Source of the DNA: an uncultured Candidatus Saccharibacteria bacterium
GTDB taxonomy: Bacteria > Patescibacteriota > Saccharimonadia > Saccharimonadales > Saccharimonadaceae
Length of the DNA stretch: 34,371 nucleotides
Assembly: GCA_938046115.1 (NCBI GenBank)
Contig: CALIXX010000026.1
Span: 1 to 34,371, forward strand
Reading direction: 5' to 3'
The first letter of the stretch is position 1. Every line of letters starts with the position of its first letter. Under the pieces are notes generated by a model that saw nothing but the letters and a program-made list of their open reading frames with translations, did no database searches and was not told the origin of the DNA. Positions 27,376 to 34,371 of the stretch are shown one piece after another. The position numbers and the translations under genes are program-made.

Positions 27376-28548
27376 TAAGCTGGCGCTGAGATTATCGTGG
27401 CCACTCGGCGTAATGAGAATGTCATCTTCAATCCGGACACCAATGCCCTCCTCTGGAATGTAAATCCCCGGCTCGACGGTAAGCACCATACCAGCGCGCA
27501 GTACCCGCGGCGCGCCCAGGCTGTCGTGTGTATCGACGCCAAGCCCGTGGCTGGTGGCATGCGGATAGTAACGCCGGAAGGTGGTTTGGTCGTGGCGATC
27601 GCGTAAAAGGCCAAGCTGCTGTAAGGCATCGCGCATAATGTCGTCGCTCTGCTGGATATAGTCAGCCACGGGGAGGTTTGGCTCGAGCAGCTCTATGATG
27701 TGTTGCTGCGCTTGCACCACCGCAGCATGGACATCCTGCTGGCGCTGCGTCGGCTCAATGCCATAGGTGCGAGTGATGTCTGCACAGTACCCATCGACCC
27801 GCGCTCCAACATCAATCAGCACCATATTCTCAGCAGCAAGCGGCCCTGCATTATGGCTGTAGTGCAAAGTGCAGGCGTTAGCGCCACCAGCGATAATTGG
27901 ACTATACGCATGGCGAGCATTGCGGTGCCGGAATAGGTAGTCAAATTCTGCCTCGCACTCATATTCATGCTGGCAGTCTGGCAAGCGCTGCTTGGCTACC
28001 TCAAAGGCCTCGATAGTCAGCGCAATTGCCTGGCACAGCGCAGTAATCTCCTCCGGCTGCTTGATAGCCCGCAGTTCACGCAGCTGACGGAGACACGACT
28101 GGACTGAAGGAAAGATCCGCTGCAGTACTTTGCTCAGGTCGCGCGAGGCCGGGTTGAGCATAAAGCCGTAATCGGTGCGGTCGTTTACTTCGTATACAAC
28201 TGTATGGCGCTTGGCAAGCTGGCGCAGCTCTGCCTCAAAATCGTGGGCATCAATCACTGCATCAGCACCACTGATCCGCTTGGCTTCCTCGGTACTGAGC
28301 TCACCAACGAAAGTCTGCTGCACCGCATCGAGATGAGGCCGCACAAGTGTTGTGCGGCTCCGTAGTCCATCAATGATCAACTTCCAACCTGGTCGCTCAA
28401 TTCCACTGAGCCACCAAAAGTTCGACTCCTGCTGAAACGGCGCTGGCTCATCGCCACTGCCCTGCACTTCGTCATACGCAGTCAATACTGCCAGCCCACC
28501 CGCAAGCGCATCAATGCAACGCGCTCGATTCTGACGAAAGTCGATCAT
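27361..28548 (-). CDS. pepP: Xaa-Pro aminopeptidase (M24 family, aminopeptidase P)
   Basis: 395 aa. N-terminal creatinase-like domain (about 1-160) and C-terminal pita-bread domain with the full two-metal set: D246 (IDVGAR), D257 (CADITRTYG), H334 (ATSHGLGVDTHD), E359 (VEPGIYI), E374 (RIEDDILIT). It removes N-terminal residues before proline using two Mn or Co ions in the cytosol, probably completing degradation of imported peptides. The start forms an ATGA overlap with the slipin gene, so they are translationally coupled. Fits with the family-5 binding protein in the same run. Confidence 0.93.
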   Translation of the reverse strand: MIDFRQNRARCIDALAGGLAVLTAYDEVQGSGDEPAPFQQESNFWWLSGIERPGWKLIIDGLRSRTTLVRPHLDAVQQTFVGELSTEEAKRISGADAVIDAHDFEAELRQLAKRHTVVYEVNDRTDYGFMLNPASRDLSKVLQRIFPSVQSCLRQLRELRAIKQPEEITALCQAIALTIEAFEVAKQRLPDCQHEYECEAEFDYLFRHRNARHAYSPIIAGGANACTLHYSHNAGPLAAENMVLIDVGARVDGYCADITRTYGIEPTQRQQDVHAAVVQAQQHIIELLEPNLPVADYIQQSDDIMRDALQQLGLLRDRHDQTTFRRYYPHATSHGLGVDTHDSLGAPRVLRAGMVLTVEPGIYIPEEGIGVRIEDDILITPSGHDNLSASLSTKW

Positions 28549-29294
28549 GACCGCTTGATACCCCGCAGTACCTCTGTCAATTCTGCTGGGAAGAGGATCA
28601 TCGTCTTCTGGCTTGGCTCGGCACTAATGCGCTCAAGTGTCGTGAGCGTACGCAAGTTGATTGCCCCTGGGGTGTTAGCAAGAATTTGAGCAGCCTCTGC
28701 AAGGGTCTCTGCAGCGGCTTTTTCACCATCGGCATTGATGATATTGGCCCGGCGCTCACGCTCGGCTTCGGCTTGCTTAGCCATAGCGCGCTTCATATCG
28801 CCTGGCAACTCGATGTTCTGAATCTTCACGTTCTCAACGTCAATCCCCCACTTGTCAGTTTCGGCGTCGACAATCTCTTTGATCTGCTGGCTAAGCTCTT
28901 CTCGCTTGGCAAGTAGGTCGTCCATGTCAATGTTACCCGTCACATCACGCAGCGCTGCCTGAGCAAACTGGCTGGTAGCGTAGATGTAGTTCGTCGTCTC
29001 GAGGACGGCCTTTGGTGCATTAATGACACGAAAGTACACCACGGCGTCCACACCAACTGTCACGTTATCTTTCGTAATGACTTCTTGCTTTGGCACATCG
29101 ATCGGCGTCGAGCGAACATCGACCATCATAATCGTCTGAAAGATTGGCACTACCACACGTAGGCCTGGCGCGCGCTGGCCTGAGAAGCGCCCAAGCGTTA
29201 GCACCACACCGCGCTGGTATTGATTCACCACCCGAATCCCGCTCAGCATGAAGACAATCGTCGCCACGATGATGCCGATAATGATATATTCCAT
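28545..29294 (-). CDS. SPFH/Band 7 family protein, slipin type
   Basis: 249 aa from the ATG at 29294, which follows AAAGGAGG; a longer in-frame reading to 29372 crosses the probable promoter. An N-terminal membrane hairpin (IIIGIIVATIVFMLSGI) precedes the Band 7 domain: VNQYQRGVVLTLGRF, PGLRVVVPIFQTIMMVDVRS, DNVTVGVDAVVYFRV. A coiled-coil segment follows (RAMAKQAEAERERRANIINADGEKAAAE). Slipins form oligomeric membrane scaffolds, often coupled to NfeD-type or other proteases; no nfeD is seen, but pepP overlaps its stop. Upstream, CCACA-A-TGTGG (29331-29341) is a small palindrome next to TATGAT. Confidence 0.9.
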   Translation of the reverse strand: MEYIIIGIIVATIVFMLSGIRVVNQYQRGVVLTLGRFSGQRAPGLRVVVPIFQTIMMVDVRSTPIDVPKQEVITKDNVTVGVDAVVYFRVINAPKAVLETTNYIYATSQFAQAALRDVTGNIDMDDLLAKREELSQQIKEIVDAETDKWGIDVENVKIQNIELPGDMKRAMAKQAEAERERRANIINADGEKAAAETLAEAAQILANTPGAINLRTLTTLERISAEPSQKTMILFPAELTEVLRGIKRS

Positions 29295-29527
29295 ATTCCT
29301 CCTTTGGACTAGCTTATTGCTTTTATCATACCACATTGTGGCAAAATAGCGAGACAGCAATAGTCTTGGCATCCTATAGCATTATGAGAGCCCCTTCTCA
29401 CACCACTTTTGCCTGGTAGAGTGTAAAAACAAATTGCAATAAGCTACTTTAGTACCTATCCTATTCTCAGATCAGACATAGACCCATCTGTATAAAATGA
29501 CCCTTCGACGTGCCAGTCTATTTCCGG

Positions 29528-29533
29528 TATACT
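29528..29533 (+). promoter_or_regulatory. -10 element of rarA
   Basis: TATACT ten bases before the ATG at 29544, with no Shine-Dalgarno in between. No convincing -35 (TTCGAC at an 18-base spacing is the best). Confidence 0.45.
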
Positions 29534-29543
29534 AGACGTAGCT

Positions 29544-30749
29544 ATGCCTGAGCCAGATTCGTCATCGTCATCACGCCAACCGCTGGCCGAGCGGCTACGC
29601 CCACAATCGCTCGATGCTGTGATAGGCCAGACACACTTGCTGGGCGATGCCGAGATTTTGCGCCAAATTGTTACGAAGAAGCAACCCGTGAGCCTCATCT
29701 TTTGGGGGCCACCAGGTACAGGCAAGACGACGCTAGCGCGGATTATTGCTCGCGAGGTGGAGGCTGAGTTTATCGAGCTCAGTGCCGTCACCAGTGGCAA
29801 GAAGGACGTCGAGCGGGTTATCCAGCACGCCCGGCAAAATTGGAATCTTGGCCTGCGTACGATACTCTTTGTCGATGAAATACACCGCTTTAATAAGGCG
29901 CAGCAAGACGCTTTTTTGCCTCATGTTGAGTCGGGGCTCATTACGTTGATCGGTGCCACCACTGAGAATCCAAGCTTTGAGGTTATTACACCACTACTGA
30001 GCCGGATGCGCGTACTCGTCTTGCAACCACTGAGCAAAGACGAGATTCGCGCTATTCTCCAACGCGCCATCGCTACCTTGAGTAAGACAGAGCACGTCAC
30101 GCCAGAGGCGCTCGATTATCTCGCCGAGCTATCGGGCGGCGATGCCCGAGTGGCGCTGGGTAACCTTGAGCTTGCCCTGAGTCTCGCTGAGACAGTGACG
30201 CCCGATACCGTTACAGCTGCCGCCCAAAAGAAGCTCCCGGGCTACGACAAGCAAGGCGAGATGCACTATGATGTGATCTCGGCCTTCATCAAATCAATGC
30301 GGGGCAGCGATGTGCGCGCCACTCTTTATTATCTAAGCCGAATGATCGATGCTGGCGAAGACCCCAAGTTCATTGCGCGGCGCATGGTGGTATTCGCCAG
30401 TGAGGACATCGGGCTGGCAGGTAATGGTGCGTTATCTCTAGCGGTCGCGACCTTCCAGGCGGTGGAGCGGGTTGGCTTGCCTGAGGCCCGCTACAATCTC
30501 TACCACTGTGCCACAGCGCTTGCCCGCTCAGCCAAATCGCGCGAGATCACCAACCTTATGCACGAGGCAGAGGCTCTTGCTAGTCGCTACGCCGATGCAC
30601 CAGTGCCGCTCCATCTGCGCAATGCTCCCACTAAACTCATGAAGGAGCTCGGCTATGGCAAAGGCTATCGGTGGCAGGCAAACTTCCAACATGAGAAGGG
30701 ATTTTTGCCAGATGAGGTAGCCCAGCACGTGTCAAAGGGTAACGTATAG
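29544..30749 (+). CDS. rarA: Replication-associated recombination protein A (RarA/MgsA, AAA+ ATPase)
   Basis: 401 aa. Walker A G55-PPGTGKTT and Walker B D111-E112-I-H114 (FVDEIHRFNKAQQDAFLPHVE), then sensor 1 GATTENPSFEV and arginine-finger region LLSRMRVLVLQPL. The C-terminal tetramerisation domain has HYDVISAFIKSMRGSD and RRMVVFASEDIGLA, typical of RarA and not of RuvB or DnaX. It acts at stalled replication forks. Ser-rich first ten residues are likely disordered. It stands alone on the plus strand between slipin (divergent) and trehalase (convergent). About 130 bases after its stop show no clear terminator. Confidence 0.94.
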   Translation: MPEPDSSSSSRQPLAERLRPQSLDAVIGQTHLLGDAEILRQIVTKKQPVSLIFWGPPGTGKTTLARIIAREVEAEFIELSAVTSGKKDVERVIQHARQNWNLGLRTILFVDEIHRFNKAQQDAFLPHVESGLITLIGATTENPSFEVITPLLSRMRVLVLQPLSKDEIRAILQRAIATLSKTEHVTPEALDYLAELSGGDARVALGNLELALSLAETVTPDTVTAAAQKKLPGYDKQGEMHYDVISAFIKSMRGSDVRATLYYLSRMIDAGEDPKFIARRMVVFASEDIGLAGNGALSLAVATFQAVERVGLPEARYNLYHCATALARSAKSREITNLMHEAEALASRYADAPVPLHLRNAPTKLMKELGYGKGYRWQANFQHEKGFLPDEVAQHVSKGNV

Positions 30750-30879
30750 CAGGCTGAAAAATATTTGTGACTCGTTTTACCAAGCGAAAAGCCTAGGCAA
30801 CTTAGCTATTTGTCGTATCTTGGAAGGATACAGGCGTCAAGTAGCGACAAAAACTCGTAGCGCCTTGCTTCTTCCAGGG

Positions 30880-32508
30880 CTACTGCTGCGCTACTCCAAG
30901 CTGCTCATCCTTGAGTGCTGCGTACACCCCATTCGTCCAGCCAAAGCCATCCTGCAAGGGGTACTCACCGCCGCCGCCCGCACTGGCGGTGACAACATCA
31001 TACTTCTCGACCATTTTGCGCTTCTGGGCAAAGACGGCTTCGTTGGTGGCAAGCCAGCGATCGCGAATGGTTGCTGCCAGCGTATCGTAGCCGTAGTTGC
31101 GCAGCCCCACAATGGCAAACCACTGCAGTGGTGCCCAGCCATTGGGGGCATCCCACTGCTGACCATTAGTGATGAGGGTTGAGAGAAGCCCGCCAGGCTG
31201 CAAAAAGTCTTTCTCGAGCCGTTGCGCTACCGCTGCAGCTTGCTCATCGGTCGCAATCCCCACATATAGTGGCGTCACCGCGGCGAGCGTGAGTCGCCCC
31301 GTGGTCTGACCAGTGGTGATGGCATAATCCTCAAAGAATTGCGTGGTAGGTTGCCAGCAGTAGCGGCGAATTGCCCGAGCTCGACGCTCGGCCGCTGCCT
31401 CGAAACGCCGCGCCAAGCGACGTTGCTTGATGAGTCGGTAAGCCTCGGCGATCGTCATTTCGAGCTGATAGAGGAAGCAATTAAGGTCGACCGGCACATA
31501 CTTTGTCGTCTCGATGGTCTGAATCTGACAGGGGTCGGCAAACCACCGGCTGCTAAAGTCCCACCCGCTCTCGGCTGCCGCCCGCAGATCAAGGAATGTC
31601 CGCGTCGTATGCGCTGAGGCTGCGTGATGCGCCGTATGGACATCTTCGCGATGCGACTCAGGGCGTGGTGTGGTACGGTTATCATAGTAACGATTGAGTG
31701 GCGTGCCATCAGGCATAACAGCGACGCGGAGATACGCTGGGTACTCAACGGCCTTGGCTTTCGCAATCTGGCGACGACCTTTCATCCAAAAGCGATACTC
31801 AGCAAGAAGGCTTGGCAAAAACTCTGCATAGACCCGCTTGCCTCGGTGGCGTGCCAGCAGCTGCACCATCGCCGCAAACAGGGGTGGCTGCGACCGACTC
31901 AAGAAGTATGTCCGGTTAGCCGTGGGGATCATTCCAAACTTGCGCAGCATGTAGGTGTAGTTGCGCATCATATACTCAATGGAGCGCCAGCGCCCATCCG
32001 CCGCTAGGCCAAGCATAATAAAATACGTATCCCAATAAAACAACTCATCAAAGCGTCCACCCGGCGTCATATATGGATATGGCAGCGCAAGGAGCGAGCC
32101 CCGATTCTTGCGATTGCGCCGCTCGAGCTGTTGCCAGAGCTGGCTTACATGCTGGCGCGCAGTGGTAGTATCGGTCGGTTGGTAGCTCGAGGCAGGGTAT
32201 ACTGTGGTAGAAAAATGCTGCCCAACGAAGGTCGCGAGGTCGAAGCCGGGCTGGCGACGCTGTCGACGATACCGCGCCATAATCGTCCGAGCTGGCTTGG
32301 TAGGTGTCATATCGACAAACGCCTTGCCATCACCGTAAATCTGCTGCGTTTGCACCTCATCAAAGAGCTCACTCAGCGTCTCGTCGGGTGAGCTTGGCGT
32401 CGGGCGCACTAGCTCAACCGTCTGTACCGCAGCGGCTTTGGCATTCTCTTTGGTATCTTTGGTAAGAGCAATGATTTTCGCAGCAAAAGCGCGGCGGACG
32501 TTGTGCAT
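30880..32508 (-). CDS. treF: Trehalase (GH37), no signal peptide
   Basis: 542 aa. Both trehalase signatures are present: PGGRFDELFYWDTYF and QWDAPNGWAPLQ. The catalytic acid lies in ESGWDFSSRWF and the base in MVEKYDVV, both conserved against E. coli TreA/TreF. It hydrolyses trehalose to two glucose molecules. Residues 1-110 are a non-conserved extension, and there is no signal peptide, so a cytoplasmic TreF-like role is likely. The gene is 24 bases after typA with GGGAG 12 bases before the ATG, probably co-transcribed. No trehalose uptake or synthesis gene is in the window. Confidence 0.92.
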   Translation of the reverse strand: MHNVRRAFAAKIIALTKDTKENAKAAAVQTVELVRPTPSSPDETLSELFDEVQTQQIYGDGKAFVDMTPTKPARTIMARYRRQRRQPGFDLATFVGQHFSTTVYPASSYQPTDTTTARQHVSQLWQQLERRNRKNRGSLLALPYPYMTPGGRFDELFYWDTYFIMLGLAADGRWRSIEYMMRNYTYMLRKFGMIPTANRTYFLSRSQPPLFAAMVQLLARHRGKRVYAEFLPSLLAEYRFWMKGRRQIAKAKAVEYPAYLRVAVMPDGTPLNRYYDNRTTPRPESHREDVHTAHHAASAHTTRTFLDLRAAAESGWDFSSRWFADPCQIQTIETTKYVPVDLNCFLYQLEMTIAEAYRLIKQRRLARRFEAAAERRARAIRRYCWQPTTQFFEDYAITTGQTTGRLTLAAVTPLYVGIATDEQAAAVAQRLEKDFLQPGGLLSTLITNGQQWDAPNGWAPLQWFAIVGLRNYGYDTLAATIRDRWLATNEAVFAQKRKMVEKYDVVTASAGGGGEYPLQDGFGWTNGVYAALKDEQLGVAQQ

Positions 32509-32532
32509 GATAGGCGGGTTCTCCCTATGGTG

Positions 32533-34371
32533 TTATGGTTGATGTTTGGCGGCGCGTTTGCGCTCGTTGGCGTCGAGGTATTTCTTGCGGAGGCGAAGGG
32601 CGTGCGGCGTAACCTCAAGCAGCTCATCGTCTTCGATAAAGTCGATCGATTGCTCAAGGCTCAGCTGAGTGTGCGGCGTCAGCTGGACGGTGCCGTCGCT
32701 TGATTTGCTGCGCATATTGGTAAGGTGCTTGGCCTTACAGACATTGATCTCGAGGTCATCCGGGCGATTGTTGAGGCCAACGATCATCCCAGCATAGACA
32801 TCAGTCCCCGCTCCGACGAAGAGCTCACCGCGCGCTTCGGCCGCTTGCAAGGCATATGGTGTGGTCGTACCTGGCTCAAAGGCGATCAAAACACCGTTGC
32901 GCGTCCGCGGTAATGCACCACCAACTGGCTGGTAGCCATATGGCAAGCTATACATAATGACTGTCCCCTTCGTATCTGTCAGGAGACGGTTACGCAGGCC
33001 AATCAACGCTCGAGTGGTAATAGTATACGTCATCCGCGCTGCGCCGCTGGTGGTTTGCTCTTGTTTGCGGAGCTCGGCTTTGCGCTTGCCAAGCTCTTGG
33101 CTGACAACACCGATAAACTCAGGGCCAATCTCAACCAGCAACTCCTCGACTGGCTCTTGCTCGCTGCCATCCTTGGTGATCGTCACAACTTCTGGCCGCC
33201 CAACCTCAAATTCGTAGCCTTCGCGGCGCATCGTCTCGATCAACACACTGAGGGGGAGCTCGCCCCGCCCCGACACTACAAAGCCAATGCCAGACTCCGC
33301 CACTCGTAGCGCTACATTCGTCTCGAGCTCGCGCTGAAGACGATCGCCAATCTGCCGGCTGGTAGTAAATTCACCCTCGCGGCCCTTCATTGGGCTGGTA
33401 TTCGGCCCAAGGTACATACTAATGGTGGGAGCCTCGACTGCCATAACGGGTAGTGCCTCTGGCTGGTCGCGACTGGCGAGCGTCTCGCCAATGTGCGCGT
33501 CGGCCGCACCAACGATGTAGACAATATCACCCGCGCCTGCCTCGCTCACTTCTTCTTTGGCGAGGCCGCGGCTGATGAAGAGCTTATCGATCTTGGCATT
33601 GGTAGTCGTACCATCTGCCTTGATAAGAGTCAGCGCTTGGCCACGCTGAGCCACTCCGCGATGGATTCGGCCAATCGCATATTTGCCAAGGAAGGTATCG
33701 TACTGGAGGGCCGTCACGAGCATTTGGAAAGGTCCATCTGCGACTTGTGGCGCTGGGATGTGTGAGATAATCGCTTGGAAGATCGGCGCCAGGCTGGCTG
33801 GCTGGCTAGCATCACTTGGCAGTGCCGCCCAGGCTTTGCCTTCGCGCGCTACGGCGTAGTACACCGGGTATTTGAGCTGCGCCTCGTCGGTGGCAAGCTC
33901 GAGGAAGAGGTCGGCTAGCTCGTCCTCCACCTCGGCAATGCGCCGCGCTGGCTTATCAATCTTGTTGATAATCACCACCGGTGTCAGACCAAGCTCAAGT
34001 GCTTTGCTCAAGACAAACTTCGTCTGCGGCATTGGGCCTTCTTGAGCATCCACCACGAGGAGTACGCCATCGGCCATATTGAGCGTGCGCTCCACCTCGC
34101 CACTAAAGTCGGCGTGACCGGGCGTGTCGATGATGTTGATCTTGTAATCAACCGCTAACTCAGCATCGGTCGGCTGGTAGTAGACCGTCGTCTGCTTGGC
34201 GGTGATAGTAATGCCACGCTCACGCTCCTGCTCGCCACTGTCCATAATGAGCGTCTGAGCCATTTCGGCTTGATTACTGCGGAATGTATTGCTCTGCTTC
34301 AGCAGGCCATCAAGCAGCGTTGTTTTGCCGTGGTCGACGTGGGCAATAATTGCAATATTACGAATATACTG
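32533..34371 (-). CDS. typA: Ribosome-associated GTPase TypA/BipA (5' end cut by window edge)
   Basis: 612 codons visible, essentially the whole protein; only a few N-terminal residues are missing. The G1 motif is AHVDHGKTT at about 34317-34341, then RERGITITAKQTTV (G2), DTPGHADFSGEVER (G3) and INKIDKPARR (G4). The C-terminal domains contain GRGELPLSVLIETMRREGYEFEVGRPEV, typical of BipA. It binds the 70S ribosome and aids 50S assembly and stress adaptation. The C terminus is basic (RKKYLDANERKRAAKHQP). Trehalase follows closely on the same strand. Confidence 0.95.
   Translation of the reverse strand, partial: QYIRNIAIIAHVDHGKTTLLDGLLKQSNTFRSNQAEMAQTLIMDSGEQERERGITITAKQTTVYYQPTDAELAVDYKINIIDTPGHADFSGEVERTLNMADGVLLVVDAQEGPMPQTKFVLSKALELGLTPVVIINKIDKPARRIAEVEDELADLFLELATDEAQLKYPVYYAVAREGKAWAALPSDASQPASLAPIFQAIISHIPAPQVADGPFQMLVTALQYDTFLGKYAIGRIHRGVAQRGQALTLIKADGTTTNAKIDKLFISRGLAKEEVSEAGAGDIVYIVGAADAHIGETLASRDQPEALPVMAVEAPTISMYLGPNTSPMKGREGEFTTSRQIGDRLQRELETNVALRVAESGIGFVVSGRGELPLSVLIETMRREGYEFEVGRPEVVTITKDGSEQEPVEELLVEIGPEFIGVVSQELGKRKAELRKQEQTTSGAARMTYTITTRALIGLRNRLLTDTKGTVIMYSLPYGYQPVGGALPRTRNGVLIAFEPGTTTPYALQAAEARGELFVGAGTDVYAGMIVGLNNRPDDLEINVCKAKHLTNMRSKSSDGTVQLTPHTQLSLEQSIDFIEDDELLEVTPHALRLRKKYLDANERKRAAKHQP

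Noticed and set aside
1..34371. CRISPR arrays, insertion sequences, phage genes
   Set aside because: No regularly spaced repeats, transposase or integrase motifs. The holin-family protein is a chromosomal membrane family and does not indicate phage.

Overview
The window is a compact, roughly half-G+C bacterial chromosome segment with about 39 protein genes, five tRNA genes and no rRNA, phage, transposase or CRISPR array. UGA is read as stop (for example in the ATGA and TGATG overlaps at 6138-6141, 6824 and 28545), so this is standard code 11 and not the UGA=Gly code of Gracilibacteria/SR1. The mix (anaerobic NrdD/NrdG, a short zinc-free L32, S16, KH protein, RNase III, NusB, membrane-anchored family-5 binding protein beside SecG, slipin, CPBP protease, few biosynthetic genes) fits a small-genome Patescibacteria/CPR lineage, most likely Saccharibacteria (TM7). 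That placement is inference from gene content, not from a phylogenetic marker search.

Layout. 1-4050: end of an unknown gene, a blasticidin-S-deaminase-like cytidine deaminase, a PNPOx-fold protein, a secreted GH16 glucanase fused to an internalin-like LRR tail, an ASCH/DUF3850 protein and RmuC. 4390-9800: a five-TM protein, a PAP2 phosphatase, then a tightly overlapping operon nrdD-nrdG-FNR-like reductase-four-Cys protein whose promoter carries two NrdR-like boxes 31 bp apart. 9970-16430: tRNA-Gln, a membrane protein, trmD, a tail-anchored protein, a CPBP protease, khpA, rpsP, and the run rpmF-nusB-NUDIX-rnc. This looks like a loosened version of the usual rpsP-khpA-rimM-trmD neighbourhood, without rimM. 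16500-24160: an unknown protein behind a palindromic operator, leuS, a TM-anchored extracytoplasmic protein, a MurF-type ligase, tRNA-Ala(CGC), a small DUF5655-like protein and a Gfo/Idh/MocA oxidoreductase. 24200-29300: tRNA-Ala(GGC)-tRNA-Val(CAC), tRNA-Leu(GAG), and slipin-pepP-holin_4_2-secG-SBP. 29500-end: rarA, a GH37 trehalase and typA/bipA, cut by the window edge.

The most interesting signals are in gene starts and in the non-coding DNA. Many genes have no Shine-Dalgarno sequence. Instead a -10 hexamer, usually an extended TGnTAnnnT, sits 6-7 nt before the ATG, predicting leaderless mRNAs (540, rmuC, PAP2, 10786, trmD, murF, holin-like); five more have 9-11 nt. Genes inside operons, and some operon-leading genes, have normal Shine-Dalgarno sites. 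Three intergenic loci have a promoter, foldable RNA and terminator and are candidate small RNAs (10864-10976 +, 13004-13207 +, 24428-24555 -). The predicted 5' ends of the tRNA-Leu and tRNA-Gln primary transcripts are complementary to their 3' trailers, so the precursors should be closed by an extra helix.
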